Below, one piece after another: positions 18,744 to 27,881 of a DNA stretch of 64,000 bases. The notes below the pieces were generated by a model. The model ran no database searches and was not told the DNA's origin. It was given only the letters and a program-made list of their open reading frames with translations. The translations under genes and the position numbers were made by a program. This DNA is from Paenibacillus albus (lineage in GTDB: Bacteria > Bacillota > Bacilli > Paenibacillales > Paenibacillaceae): NCBI RefSeq assembly GCF_003952225.1, contig NZ_CP034437.1, forward strand, positions 2,662,501 to 2,726,500. Reading direction: 5' to 3'. Each line of letters begins with the position of its first letter. The stretch's first letter is position 1.

Positions 18744-19309
18744 CGAATCAAACGGCGGTTTCCGCGAGTGAGGCAGACAAAGAAGCTGTGAATGCAATAG
18801 CAAACACCGATCTGGCGGATGCGGCGAATATCAAATACTTAACGCGCGACAACGCGGTATTTACGAAAACCGAAGGTCAAATGCTCGTTGTCAAAGTGGG
18901 TGACGAGGAGCATGCAGGCGTATATGTGCATTGTTCCTTCCCGCACACGAACAGAAGCATCTATCTGTCGGTTCGGACAATCGAGAATAAGGAGATTGGC
19001 ATGATCCGCTCGCTGGATGAATTTCCGGAGGAGATGGCGAAGCTTCTGGAAGAGCAGGTGCGTATCCGTTATTTTGCCCCTGAGATTACGAAGGTGGTAA
19101 AGGTTAAAGAAGAATTCGGCTATGCGTACTGGGAGGCAGAGACGACTGCGGGCATGTGCCGGTTCACGGTGCGCGGCGGGGGAGGCAACACGAAGCTGAT
19201 CACTGCGACGCGGCTGCTGATCACGGATGTCGACGGCAATCGCTTCGTCATCCCGGACCTTAGCGGCTTAAGCGATAAAGAATACCGAATGGTTGAAATG
19301 TGCATGTAA
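18740..19309 (+). CDS. DUF1854 family protein
   Basis: A 189-residue cytoplasmic protein with no signal peptide or membrane segment. Blocks SIYLSVRTIENKEIGMIRSLDEFP, FAPEITKVVKVKEEFGYAYWEAET and GNRFVIPDLSGLSDKE fit the DUF1854 family. In several proteobacteria such proteins sit with an ABC exporter next to cyanophycin genes and are named cyanophycin-metabolism-associated; here no cyanophycin gene is near. The start overlaps the preceding exporter gene (ATGA), and the second exporter follows 37 bases later, so the protein is made in step with both halves and probably binds them or their cargo. No biochemical role is known to me. Confidence 0.88.
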   Translation: MTNQTAVSASEADKEAVNAIANTDLADAANIKYLTRDNAVFTKTEGQMLVVKVGDEEHAGVYVHCSFPHTNRSIYLSVRTIENKEIGMIRSLDEFPEEMAKLLEEQVRIRYFAPEITKVVKVKEEFGYAYWEAETTAGMCRFTVRGGGGNTKLITATRLLITDVDGNRFVIPDLSGLSDKEYRMVEMCM

Positions 19310-19346
19310 GCCAGGTTAGCGCTTGCTAAAAGGGGAGAAGGCTGAA

Positions 19347-21593
19347 ATGAATCTCAATTTCGAGCTTGCCGGGCAGGATCTCGTCGCTGCAAGGCAAGCG
19401 GTCGGGCAGACCATGCTTTACTGCGTGCCTGCCGATTTATCGCTGACTGGACGCATGATGTCCGGGTTTCTGGTCATCGGGGAAGAGAAATGGGCATATA
19501 TCGAGCATGGTCGCGTCCTCGAACAGCAAGATATCGCAGATGCGGTCAAATATAAAATCGTTCCGCTCATCGGCAATGCGGTGCTGGAAGCAGAGGTTGG
19601 CGGAACCAAACGAATTATCGTCCGCGTCACGATGCAGCATGCAGCCCGTTATGGCTTCATTGCACAAATTCTGAACGACATGTCGGCGAAGAAGCAGATT
19701 CGAATCTTCAACAACGAAGCGGAACCGATCTGCGCCAAATGCGGCGGTCCGTTGATCCGAGGCACGCGCGTATGCCCGAGATGCATGAATAAATCAGCGG
19801 CGCTCAAACGGCTGTTCGCCGTTTCTCGCTCACACTGGAAGAAGCTTGGGCTAGGTCTTCTCGTCTTATTCGTTACTTCGGGGATTACGCTTGCAGGTCC
19901 GTATTTTCAGAAGCTGCTGGTCAACTCCGCCCTCCAGCCCGCCGATGGCATGACATCGGATAAAGCGATGTTCTACCTAGGTATTGCGGGGATGCTTGCA
20001 GTGTTAGTCTTCGGGGAGCTGCTCAACATTTCGAAGAATCGCATTATGGCCGGCGTGAGCTCAGGGATCGCGGCGGATTTGCGGAAGATGGTGTTCGACA
20101 AGACGCAGCAGCTATCGCTTGGATTCCTGACCTCGCAGCGAGCCGGGGATATTATGAACCGGGTCACTTCCGATACCGAACGAATCCGGCAGCTGATCCA
20201 GGAGTTATGTACGACAGCCATTTTTCAGCTCGTTATGCTCGTTTGCGCAAGCTATCTGCTCTTTCATGCGGATTGGCGTCTTGCTATCGTTGTTCTTATT
20301 CCGGCTCCTATCGTAGCCTACCTTCATCGCTATATTTGGAAGTCGGTGCTTTGGAAGCTGTTCCATAAGCAGTGGCGCGTGTTCGATAAAGCGAATTCGT
20401 TCCTGCATGATGTGCTGAGCGGCATTCGCGTCGTGAAGGCGTTTGGCAAGGAAGAACGGGAAATCAAGAAGTTCCGCGCCTACAACAGCGAGTTTGCAAT
20501 AGCAACGGTGAACAGCGAGAAGCTGTTCAGCATCCTGTCGCCAATTACGAATTATCTCATTGAGCTGGGGCAATATTTTGTTCTATTGATCGGATGCAGC
20601 ATGATTCTTAACAAACAGATGAATATCGGTGAGCTCATTCAATTCAGCTCATATGCCTCGATGATATTCGGCCCGATTGCTTGGCTGATGTTCCTCCCAA
20701 GGTGGGTGGCCAATGCCGTCATTTCCATTGATCGCGTATTCTCGGTCATCGACGAGCAGCCGGAGGTCATGGATTCGGAGGATAGCGGAAAGCATGAGAT
20801 TCAAGGACATCTGTCGTTCCGCAATGTCATCTTCGGCTATAAGACCTACGAGCCCGTATTGAAGGAAGTGAGCTTCGAGGTGAAGCAAGGGGAGATGATC
20901 GGACTAGTCGGTCATTCGGGCTCCGGTAAATCGACGCTCATTAATCTTATTTCTCGTTTCTATGATGTTACGGATGGCGAAGTTCTCATTGATGGCGTCG
21001 ATATTCGTTCGATCAAGCAGGAAGCGCTCCGATCCCAAATCGGGGTCGTGCTGCAGGAGACGTTTCTATTCACCGGTACCATCATGGAGAATATCCGCTA
21101 TGCGAAGCCGGATGCTACCTATGAGGAGATCATCCAAGCAGCGCGGGTCGCGAATGCACATCCATTCATCGTGAATTTCCCGGACGGGTATGACACCATG
21201 CTCGATGAGAACGGCAATAACTTATCCGGCGGCGAGCGTCAGCGGCTAGCGATCGCGAGGGCGGTACTGAATAATCCGCGCATTCTCATTCTGGATGAAG
21301 CGACGGCTTCACTCGATATCGATACGGAAACCGCGATTCAAGAAGCGCTGCAGCGGGTGACGAAGAACCGGACGACAATTGCAATTGCGCATCGTTTGTC
21401 CACGCTGCGGCATGCCGACCGCTTGATCGTGCTAGAGAAAGGCGAGATCGCCGAGGTTGGCAGCCATACGGAGCTGCTCGAGAAGAAAGGCATTTATTAT
21501 AACCTGATAAACGCGCAGCGCAATATGACGAAGAAACAGGAGCAGCAAGAGCCGGGAAAGAATGAGCCTGTATCGGTGGAAATCACAGCTTAG
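19347..21593 (+). CDS. ABC exporter with N-terminal zinc-ribbon domain (second of pair)
   Basis: A 748-residue partner of the first exporter, with the same plan. The N-terminal domain of about 125 residues leads to a zinc ribbon (Cys129, Cys132, Cys143, Cys146; CAKCGG then CPRC), then a six-helix membrane domain (about 155-440) and an ATPase with Walker A GHSGSGKST, signature LSGGERQ, Walker B ILILDEA and switch IAIAHRLS. Both ATPases keep all key residues, so this is not a degenerate-site heterodimer by inspection. AGGGGAGAAGG lies about 6 bases before ATG 19347; TTG 19323 is a weaker alternative. The C-terminal tail after the ATPase is charged (KKQEQQEPGKNE). It is the last gene of the operon. 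Confidence 0.93.
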   Translation: MNLNFELAGQDLVAARQAVGQTMLYCVPADLSLTGRMMSGFLVIGEEKWAYIEHGRVLEQQDIADAVKYKIVPLIGNAVLEAEVGGTKRIIVRVTMQHAARYGFIAQILNDMSAKKQIRIFNNEAEPICAKCGGPLIRGTRVCPRCMNKSAALKRLFAVSRSHWKKLGLGLLVLFVTSGITLAGPYFQKLLVNSALQPADGMTSDKAMFYLGIAGMLAVLVFGELLNISKNRIMAGVSSGIAADLRKMVFDKTQQLSLGFLTSQRAGDIMNRVTSDTERIRQLIQELCTTAIFQLVMLVCASYLLFHADWRLAIVVLIPAPIVAYLHRYIWKSVLWKLFHKQWRVFDKANSFLHDVLSGIRVVKAFGKEEREIKKFRAYNSEFAIATVNSEKLFSILSPITNYLIELGQYFVLLIGCSMILNKQMNIGELIQFSSYASMIFGPIAWLMFLPRWVANAVISIDRVFSVIDEQPEVMDSEDSGKHEIQGHLSFRNVIFGYKTYEPVLKEVSFEVKQGEMIGLVGHSGSGKSTLINLISRFYDVTDGEVLIDGVDIRSIKQEALRSQIGVVLQETFLFTGTIMENIRYAKPDATYEEIIQAARVANAHPFIVNFPDGYDTMLDENGNNLSGGERQRLAIARAVLNNPRILILDEATASLDIDTETAIQEALQRVTKNRTTIAIAHRLSTLRHADRLIVLEKGEIAEVGSHTELLEKKGIYYNLINAQRNMTKKQEQQEPGKNEPVSVEITA

Positions 21594-21635
21594 GTAGTGT
21601 GAGGAACGGAAGGCCCTATAAGCATGCTAGCGTTG

Positions 21636-21664
21636 AAAAGCCGCTTCGATTGAAGCGGCTTTTG
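21636..21664. terminator. Bidirectional terminator
   Basis: A perfect 12-bp stem (AAAAGCCGCTTC facing GAAGCGGCTTTT) with a 4-base loop serves the ABC operon on + and the AraC gene on -. Confidence 0.92.
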
Positions 21665-21683
21665 TCATGCGGTTATCTGCCAT

Positions 21684-22472
21684 TCATAGCGATTCCGAGT
21701 GCCTATACTCCGTTGGTGAGAGCGAGTTGAACTTTTTGAAAATGCGGAAGAAATACGAATGATCGTAATAGCCCAAATAATTGGCAATCTCCGTCACCGA
21801 TAAATCGGAGTTCGAGAGCAGATTGCATGCTTCTTTCATTCGCAGAGAATGAACATACTGAATCGGAGATACCCCCGTTACTTCGCGGAAGATAGAGATC
21901 GTATAGTTGGCTGAACGATGGATTAAGGCAGCCAGCTGATCGATATGCGTAGGTTCGCGATAGTGGTCAACCAAATACTTCTGAATTTCATTTGCCAGCT
22001 TCAGCTTAATCGGAGTGACTTCGACTTGCTCGAATTCACGGGCGGCCATGCCGACAAGCTCCAGTAGAATGCCAGTCACGACATAAGGATTGAATTTGTC
22101 CTTGCTTAACGCTTCGAGGTTAAGCCTCTCGAATCGCTGCTTCATATACTCAAAGTTTCGAATTTTGCATTTGGTGAAGCGAGCATTGCCGAGCACTGGA
22201 AGCTCATGAGCATCCTCAATCGAATGTTGGAATAAGACGGTCATTTTCTGATGGGGGCCTTCCATATTCTCGCTGGCCCGCATCGTGCCGATCGGGATGA
22301 GCAGGAGATCTCCTTTTTCGGCGATTACAGTGTGATCGTTAAGGGTGTATTTGACTTTGCCGTCCAGTATCAATGCGATGACGTTATGATCTAAGACCGT
22401 CAACGTATTGCGCCAGTTAGGGATACGGTTGTCGAAGTGAACGGACGTATAACTCAGCATATGTACGAACAT
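21684..22472 (-). CDS. AraC family transcriptional regulator
   Basis: A 262-residue regulator. The N-terminal cupin-like part (VIALILDGKVKYTLNDHTVIAEKGDLLLIPIGT) is followed by two C-terminal helix-turn-helix motifs (IDQLAALIHRSANYTISIFREVTG and LSVTEIANYLGYYDHSYFFRIFKKF). The start at 22472 has AGGG 7 bases upstream; a second ATG at 22460 is possible. It is divergent from the sulfatase/FGE operon across 188 bases and is the best candidate for its regulator. A CACAT/ATGTG inverted repeat lies in that gap but I cannot assign it. Confidence 0.9.
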   Translation of the reverse strand: MFVHMLSYTSVHFDNRIPNWRNTLTVLDHNVIALILDGKVKYTLNDHTVIAEKGDLLLIPIGTMRASENMEGPHQKMTVLFQHSIEDAHELPVLGNARFTKCKIRNFEYMKQRFERLNLEALSKDKFNPYVVTGILLELVGMAAREFEQVEVTPIKLKLANEIQKYLVDHYREPTHIDQLAALIHRSANYTISIFREVTGVSPIQYVHSLRMKEACNLLSNSDLSVTEIANYLGYYDHSYFFRIFKKFNSLSPTEYRHSESL

Positions 22473-22660
22473 CCTTTGCCCTGGAGTATAACAAGACTGT
22501 AGCAGTGTACATGGTGAATTTCAATTAATCATTGCGAAATAGATATAACCCGCCATCAGTGAGAAGAGAATCGTACACATGAGCGATGGAATGTGCATAG
22601 ACGAAGCTCTCTATCATTCAGTACGATTAAGGCATAAGAGTCAAACAAAGGGAGAGACGA

Positions 22661-24130
22661 ATGATGAGAGTGCTGCTGTTAGATTTAGATGCGACAAGGC
22701 CGGACCATCTGGGCTGTTACGGATATGAGCGGAACACTTCGCCGAACATCGACAGAATCGCGGAAGAAGGCGTTAGATTCACGAACTATTATACCTCCGA
22801 CGCTCCTTGCTTCCCTTCGAGGACGGCGTTGATGACGGGACGCTTCGGCATCCATAACGGAGTCGTCGGCCATGGAGGCACAGCCGCCGACGTTCGTCAC
22901 GAAGGCGCCAGTCGCGACTTCAACAGTCGATTGAATCGCGAGTCCTTCCCGGCCTTATTCCGCTCGGCAGGCATGAAGACGGCGCTCGTCAGCCCTTTCG
23001 GAGAAAGGCATTCAGCTTGGACGTTCTATGCCGGCTTCAACGAAATCCATAACACCGGCAAGGGCGGCGGAGAATCGGCGGAGGAGGTTACCCCAGTCGT
23101 GCAAGACTGGATTCGGCAAAATGCAAAGAAGGATGACTGGTTCCTTTACGTGAATTATTGGGATCCGCATACGCCGTATCGTGCTCCAGTGGAGTTCGGC
23201 AATCCGTTCGAGAACGATCCGCTGCCAGCTTGGATTACAGATGACGTGTTGCAGGAGCATACGACCCATAAGGTTGGGCCGCACAGCGCTCGCGAAATCA
23301 ACATGTATGATAATCGAACGGATCCGAAGTATCCCCGTCATCCGGGAGAGTTTACGGATCGCGAAGGGCTGCGCACGGTCATCGATGGCTACGATTGCGG
23401 GATCCGTTATATGGATGAGCACATTGGCATGATCTTCCGCGATTTGGAGGAGCAAGGCGTGATGGACGACCTCATCGTTATTATTACGGCTGATCACGGG
23501 GAGAACATGGGGGAGCTTGGGATCTATGGCGAGCACGGAACCGCCGACCAAGGCACCTGCCGAATTCCGATGATTATCCGCTGGCCGGGCATGATGAAGA
23601 ATCACGTCGATAACGGCTTGCACTACCATCTTGATCTGCTTCCGACGATGGCTGAGCTGCTCGGCAAAGCAAAAGCTCCGTCGTGGGACGGCGATAGTTA
23701 TGCGGCAGCATTGACGTCGGGCGAAGATTGCGGCCGGGAGTACTTGGTTGTATCGCAATGTGCGCACGTCTGCCAACGAAGCGTTCGCTTCGGCGATTAC
23801 TTGTACATTCGGACTTATCATGACGGCTATCATATGTTCGATAAGGAAATGCTCTTTAACTTGAAGAAAGATCCGCATGAGCAGCATAATCTGGCGCAGA
23901 TGCATCGTAATCTGTGCAAAGAAGCGGTGTATTGCTTGAATGAATGGCATGACGAGATGATGAGCACGATGCCTTTCGATACGGACCCTCTATGGACCGT
24001 GATGAAAGAAGGCGGACCGTACCATGCCAAAGGCCATCTGCAGAAGTATGTCGGCAGGCTGGAAGAGACGGGGAGAGCTTATGCGATCCCAGAGCTGAAG
24101 CGCCGGCATCCGGCAGAATTTCGTAATTAG
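22661..24130 (+). CDS. Sulfatase (type I, Cys-type)
   Basis: A 489-residue arylsulfatase-family hydrolase that removes sulfate esters, probably from a small molecule or sugar. The catalytic Cys50 lies in CFPSRTALMTGR, the CxPSR maturation motif in which Cys becomes formylglycine. Metal-binding residues appear at the N-terminus (LLDLDATRPDHLG) and in ITADHGENMGE. No signal peptide is seen, so it acts in the cytoplasm and its substrate must be imported. GGGAGAG lies 7 bases before ATG 22661. The formylglycine-generating enzyme gene starts 15 bases after its stop, so the pair is co-expressed. The substrate is unassigned; choline-sulfate and glycan sulfatases share this layout. Confidence 0.92.
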   Translation: MMRVLLLDLDATRPDHLGCYGYERNTSPNIDRIAEEGVRFTNYYTSDAPCFPSRTALMTGRFGIHNGVVGHGGTAADVRHEGASRDFNSRLNRESFPALFRSAGMKTALVSPFGERHSAWTFYAGFNEIHNTGKGGGESAEEVTPVVQDWIRQNAKKDDWFLYVNYWDPHTPYRAPVEFGNPFENDPLPAWITDDVLQEHTTHKVGPHSAREINMYDNRTDPKYPRHPGEFTDREGLRTVIDGYDCGIRYMDEHIGMIFRDLEEQGVMDDLIVIITADHGENMGELGIYGEHGTADQGTCRIPMIIRWPGMMKNHVDNGLHYHLDLLPTMAELLGKAKAPSWDGDSYAAALTSGEDCGREYLVVSQCAHVCQRSVRFGDYLYIRTYHDGYHMFDKEMLFNLKKDPHEQHNLAQMHRNLCKEAVYCLNEWHDEMMSTMPFDTDPLWTVMKEGGPYHAKGHLQKYVGRLEETGRAYAIPELKRRHPAEFRN

Positions 24131-24145
24131 GCCCGAGGTGATTCC

Positions 24146-25129
24146 GTGGAACATGTAAAGCCAAGCTGCTGTTGCGTGGCAGTTCGTGATACTTCACCCG
24201 CGAGCGGTGAACTTGATGCAACGATCTCAACTCAGAAAGCGAGTTCGGAATTGACAGAGGGCATGGTGTTTCTGCATGGCGGAGAGTTCTTGATGGGAAC
24301 GGACGATCAAGATGGCTTTCCCGGCGATGGAGAAGGTCCGATCAGGAGGGTCGTAATAGATCCGTTCTATATAGATCCATGCGCCGTCAGCAATGCCGAG
24401 TTCAAAGCATTCGTGGATGCGACGGGGTACGTAACGGAGGCGGAGGATTTCGGCTCCTCCTTCGTGTTTCATCTGCTTGTCCCACCTGAAGCAGCAGCCA
24501 AGGTGACGCAAGCGGTGCAGCAGACGCCTTGGTGGTGGAATGTTGAAGGAGCATGCTGGAGAAATCCTGAAGGACCGAGTACGGGAGTCGAAGACCGTAT
24601 GGATCATCCGGTTATCCATATTTCGTGGAACGATGCCATGGCTTACTGCAGGTGGAGTGGGAAGCGGCTGCCAACGGAGGCCGAGTGGGAGTATGCCGCG
24701 CGAGGCGGGCTTGTGCAGAAACGATACCCGTGGGGCGATCTGCTGAAACCGGAAGGCGAGCATCGCTGCAACATTTGGCAGGGGAAATTCCCGGACAAAA
24801 ACAATGCAAGCGACGGTTATGCCGGAACCGCTCCGGTCCGTGCTTTTGCCCCAAACGGGTATGGCCTGTACAATATGTCCGGGAACGTGTGGGAATGGTG
24901 TTCGGACAGGTTCAGCGCAAGCTTCCACGTGAACGGACCTCGCGATAACCCGCAAGGTCCTCCTGCCGGAGACGCCCGCGTCCTTCGCGGCGGATCATAC
25001 TTATGCCACAAATCGTATTGCAATCGTTACCGTGTGGCAGCCCGGAGCCGTAACACGCCGGATAGCTCGACTGGAAATATTGGCTTTCGATGCGTTATTA
25101 ATGCCAATCAATCCACGTCTAGCAAATAA
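24146..25129 (+). CDS. Formylglycine-generating enzyme (aerobic sulfatase maturase)
   Basis: A 327-residue copper-dependent oxidase that converts the sulfatase Cys50 to formylglycine using oxygen. The FGE fold is evident from FLHGGEFLMGTDDQDGFPGDGEGP, PVIHISWNDAMAYCRWSGKRLPTEAEWEYAARGG, YNMSGNVWEWCSDRF and the C-terminal active-site segment with Cys287 and Cys292 (LCHKSYCNRYR), matching the Cys pair of human FGE. Trp- and Asn-rich substrate-groove segments are present. The start is GTG 24146, 5 bases after GAGGTG; the N-terminal 35 residues with a CCC run are not part of the fold. The gene converges on and overlaps the PhyH gene by 22 bases. Confidence 0.93.
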   Translation: MEHVKPSCCCVAVRDTSPASGELDATISTQKASSELTEGMVFLHGGEFLMGTDDQDGFPGDGEGPIRRVVIDPFYIDPCAVSNAEFKAFVDATGYVTEAEDFGSSFVFHLLVPPEAAAKVTQAVQQTPWWWNVEGACWRNPEGPSTGVEDRMDHPVIHISWNDAMAYCRWSGKRLPTEAEWEYAARGGLVQKRYPWGDLLKPEGEHRCNIWQGKFPDKNNASDGYAGTAPVRAFAPNGYGLYNMSGNVWEWCSDRFSASFHVNGPRDNPQGPPAGDARVLRGGSYLCHKSYCNRYRVAARSRNTPDSSTGNIGFRCVINANQSTSSK

Positions 25130-25890
25130 CGAGCAGCTGGCGAGATTCGATCGTAGGTGACTTTGCGGATGGAATCTCGCATATTCTGCTGTTGAGGAAA
25201 CTCACGGGCTGTAAAATAAGGATGGAGAGCGCGCCGCGACTTGTCGGTCCGGTTCGTTGTGCCTCCGTGCCAAGTATGACTATTCAGTACAATCACAGTG
25301 CCCGCTCTGCCTGTTACGATGAGTTCGTCCGGATGTGGCGAGCTGGGGTCTTCCATATAGTCGGAAGGAGAGCCTTTAAGAAGATGCGTCCCTGGTACGA
25401 CTCTCGTTGCGCCGTTGTCCATCGTAAAGTCATCCAGCATCCAAATTGAAATGGCAACATGGAACGGTTCTTCGATCTTGCGCGGTGCTGTCCAATCTGC
25501 ATGAAGTGACTGATGCCCCTCGCCTGGAATGGCGTCACGCCCGTTCATGGCCGATACTTTAAAATCTCGCTTCAGAATATAGTTAACGGCGGCAAGAATT
25601 TTCGGGTGCGTATACGTTCCATCGAAGTCTTCCCCTTTATTGGCAAGGTCCGATAATCTTCGGGTGCCTGCTTCCTGATGTACCTCCAATCCGGCCTTCG
25701 CCCCTTCTTCCTCCATTAAATATTCATAGCGTTCTCTTAAGGAGTCAATCCATTCAGGATCAATTAAATCATGAAAAATGACGAAGCCTAGCTCGTCCAG
25801 TGATGCTTTCTCCTCCTTGGATAGAAGCCCTTCCTCAGCGCCAAGCAAGCGAAGCGCTTCTTCGGTTGTCGTCACCGTAGTTGCATGCAT
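25108..25890 (-). CDS. PhyH-type 2-oxoglutarate/iron dioxygenase
   Basis: A 260-residue phytanoyl-CoA dioxygenase family oxygenase. The iron facial triad is His130 and Asp132 (SLHADW) plus His208 (NSHTWHGG), with the 2-oxoglutarate-binding Arg about 12 residues later (SRRALH). The GATRVVPGTHL turn is typical. GGGAGG lies 9 bases before the start. The family hydroxylates many small molecules; in Paenibacillus, similar genes are common near sugar-use clusters, with unknown substrates. It is divergent from the AraC regulator at 26011, 120 bases away, which may control it. Its 3' end overlaps the FGE gene on the other strand. Confidence 0.9.
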   Translation of the reverse strand: MHATTVTTTEEALRLLGAEEGLLSKEEKASLDELGFVIFHDLIDPEWIDSLRERYEYLMEEEGAKAGLEVHQEAGTRRLSDLANKGEDFDGTYTHPKILAAVNYILKRDFKVSAMNGRDAIPGEGHQSLHADWTAPRKIEEPFHVAISIWMLDDFTMDNGATRVVPGTHLLKGSPSDYMEDPSSPHPDELIVTGRAGTVIVLNSHTWHGGTTNRTDKSRRALHPYFTAREFPQQQNMRDSIRKVTYDRISPAARYLLDVD

Positions 25891-26010
25891 GGTATGTATT
25901 CCTCCCGCGTCTCATGATTCCTTACAACCGTATTGTATAGCGAGAACTGAAGGTGAGATAATGAACGATATTGATTTCAAACTATTGGATCTTGCGCGAA
26001 AGGAATAACG

Positions 26011-26850
26011 ATGATGAATCCTCGCATTCTTATGTCCCCTCCTGCACTTCAATATGCTGGGGAACTTCACATGCCTGTAAACAAGCCGTTTCGTAATCCG
26101 CTTCATAATAATCCCGATACGACGGAGCTTATGTTGATTTGCGAAGGAGAAGGTACGTTCATCTTTGATGGGAAGACATACGTTGCGGGTGCCAGGTCGA
26201 TCATGCTTTACAATCAAGCCTTATGGCATGATGAGAGATCACATGAGAAAATGCCCTTTCGTACGTTATATCTTGGAATATCTGGATTGAGAATGAGTAG
26301 TTTGCCTGAGGGTTATTTGATTGAACGGGATCGGTCTCCGATCGTCCCGCTTGGCGATGCGTATTTCGATATTGAACGGAGATTGAGAGAAGTTGTAGAG
26401 GAGAAGAACAGCGATAAACCGGAGGCTGGAGAAACAGCCGATTATCTGCTCATGGCATTCTTGGTGGAGCTCTCGAGAGTTGTTCATGGGAAGCCGCGAA
26501 ACGGTCAAAGGAAGCCTAGTGACGTATTCGCCGAAGAAATAGTCTCGCAAGCGAAACGATACATACACGAAAATTATTCATTAGCTGTCAGCTTGGATGA
26601 GCTCTCTAAATGCTGCTTTGTTAGTCCTTATCATCTTTGCCGGGTGTTTAAACGAAAGACAGGGTATAGTCCAATTGAATATTTAACCCATTACCGAATT
26701 GAAGTTGCCAAACACTACCTGATGACAACGGATCGCAAAATAGGCGGCATCGCGGAGAGTGTGGGTTACCAAAGTGAAACCTATTTTCTGAGCTTATTCA
26801 AGAGGATCGTCGGTCAGACACCGGGTCAATATCGTACGCAGGAGAAATAA
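26011..26850 (+). CDS. AraC family transcriptional regulator
   Basis: A 279-residue regulator with a cupin sensor domain (TTELMLICEGEGTFIFDGKTYVAGARSIMLYNQALWHDE) and a C-terminal pair of helix-turn-helix motifs (VSLDELSKCCFVSPYHLCRVFKRKTG, RKIGGIAESVGYQSETYFLSLFKRI). AAAGGA lies about 6 bases before ATG 26011. It lies between the divergent PhyH gene and the nucleoside hydrolase operon, so either could be its target. Confidence 0.92.
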   Translation: MMNPRILMSPPALQYAGELHMPVNKPFRNPLHNNPDTTELMLICEGEGTFIFDGKTYVAGARSIMLYNQALWHDERSHEKMPFRTLYLGISGLRMSSLPEGYLIERDRSPIVPLGDAYFDIERRLREVVEEKNSDKPEAGETADYLLMAFLVELSRVVHGKPRNGQRKPSDVFAEEIVSQAKRYIHENYSLAVSLDELSKCCFVSPYHLCRVFKRKTGYSPIEYLTHYRIEVAKHYLMTTDRKIGGIAESVGYQSETYFLSLFKRIVGQTPGQYRTQEK

Positions 26851-26916
26851 CCAATGAGCAGAGGTACAAAAAAGTCAGTCAACGGATCACAGTAGTCGCG
26901 GCAGATGAGCCGACTT

Positions 26917-26922
26917 TATAAT
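26917..26922 (+). promoter_or_regulatory. Candidate -10 box of the nucleoside hydrolase operon
   Basis: A perfect TATAAT 35 bases before the start. No good -35 is present; a bulged inverted repeat (AGTCGCGGC facing GCCGACT, 26894-26915) occupies that place and could be an operator for an AraC-type activator. Confidence 0.3.
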
Positions 26923-26956
26923 GAAGCTGACTCGGAATATGGGAGGATAATCAAGA

Positions 26957-27853
26957 ATGACGATACGAATTTTGCTAGATACGGATATTGGACCGGATTG
27001 CGACGATGTCGGGGCAGTTGCCGTATTGCACGCGCTTGAGAAGAGCGGCGAAGTCCGGATTGCCGGCATGACGCATTGCACATCCAGCAAATGGGGGGCA
27101 GGCTGCCTCGACGCATTGAATACGTTCTATGGCAGAGGCGACATTCCAATCGGTACGCTTACGCTACCTGGCTTCCTCGAAGAGGATAGCATATATGCGA
27201 AGTACAACAAAGGGATAACGCTTGGCTATCCGAATCGCTACCAACAGCAGCCTGCCCCGGATGCAGTGGATATCATGAGGAAAGTTCTTGCCGAAGGCGA
27301 GGACGGCGAGACGGTCATCGTAGCGATCGGTCCCTTGATTAATTTAATGGACTTGCTTGAATCGGAAGGAGATCAACACTCTCCTCTAAATGGGATGCAG
27401 CTGGTGTCCGCGAAAGTCAAAAGCTTGGTTGCGATGGGAGGCCATTTTCCGACAGGGAAAGAGTGGAACTTCGAGATGCATCCGGCTTCCGCAGCTTATG
27501 TCGTCTCGAACTGGCCGACGAATATCGTATTCACTGGGTTTGAGATCGGAGCTCCGATTCATACGGGGCGTAGATTGTACACGGACTTGCCGGAATCTCA
27601 TCCGCTGCGGCGTTCATACGAGTGGTATGTCGGCGAAGGAGAGACGAGACATAGCTGGGATCTGACTGCCGTGCTCTATGCCGCGAGAGGACACCATCCG
27701 TTCTGGGAGCTTGAAACGGGCACGGCGACGGTAGACGCGCAGACTGGAGAGAACGTCTGGGCGCAGAATCCGAATGGGAAGCATGCGTACTTAAGGGCGG
27801 TAACGAGTCCGTCACTGGTGGCAGAAGTACTAGAACAGCTCATGATTCATTAA
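26957..27853 (+). CDS. Nucleoside hydrolase family protein
   Basis: A 298-residue inosine-uridine-preferring nucleoside hydrolase family enzyme, which cleaves the N-glycosidic bond of a nucleoside to base and ribose. The calcium-binding aspartate cluster is at residues 8-17 (LLDTDIGPDCDDVGA), with a two-residue insertion relative to the classical DxDxxxDD; IVAIGPLINLMDLLE and VAMGG follow the family pattern. GGGAGG lies 10 bases before ATG 26957. Ribokinase follows 28 bases later, which supports ribose release. The divergent Asp motif belongs to a less studied subgroup, so the natural substrate may not be a common nucleoside. Confidence 0.88.
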   Translation: MTIRILLDTDIGPDCDDVGAVAVLHALEKSGEVRIAGMTHCTSSKWGAGCLDALNTFYGRGDIPIGTLTLPGFLEEDSIYAKYNKGITLGYPNRYQQQPAPDAVDIMRKVLAEGEDGETVIVAIGPLINLMDLLESEGDQHSPLNGMQLVSAKVKSLVAMGGHFPTGKEWNFEMHPASAAYVVSNWPTNIVFTGFEIGAPIHTGRRLYTDLPESHPLRRSYEWYVGEGETRHSWDLTAVLYAARGHHPFWELETGTATVDAQTGENVWAQNPNGKHAYLRAVTSPSLVAEVLEQLMIH

Positions 27854-27881
27854 CAAAGGCAGAAAGGATTTAAGCCAAGCT

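Noticed and set aside
23012-23950. A 312-codon minus-strand frame
   Set aside because: It is antisense to the sulfatase gene, which has intact motifs; the antisense product has no family features.
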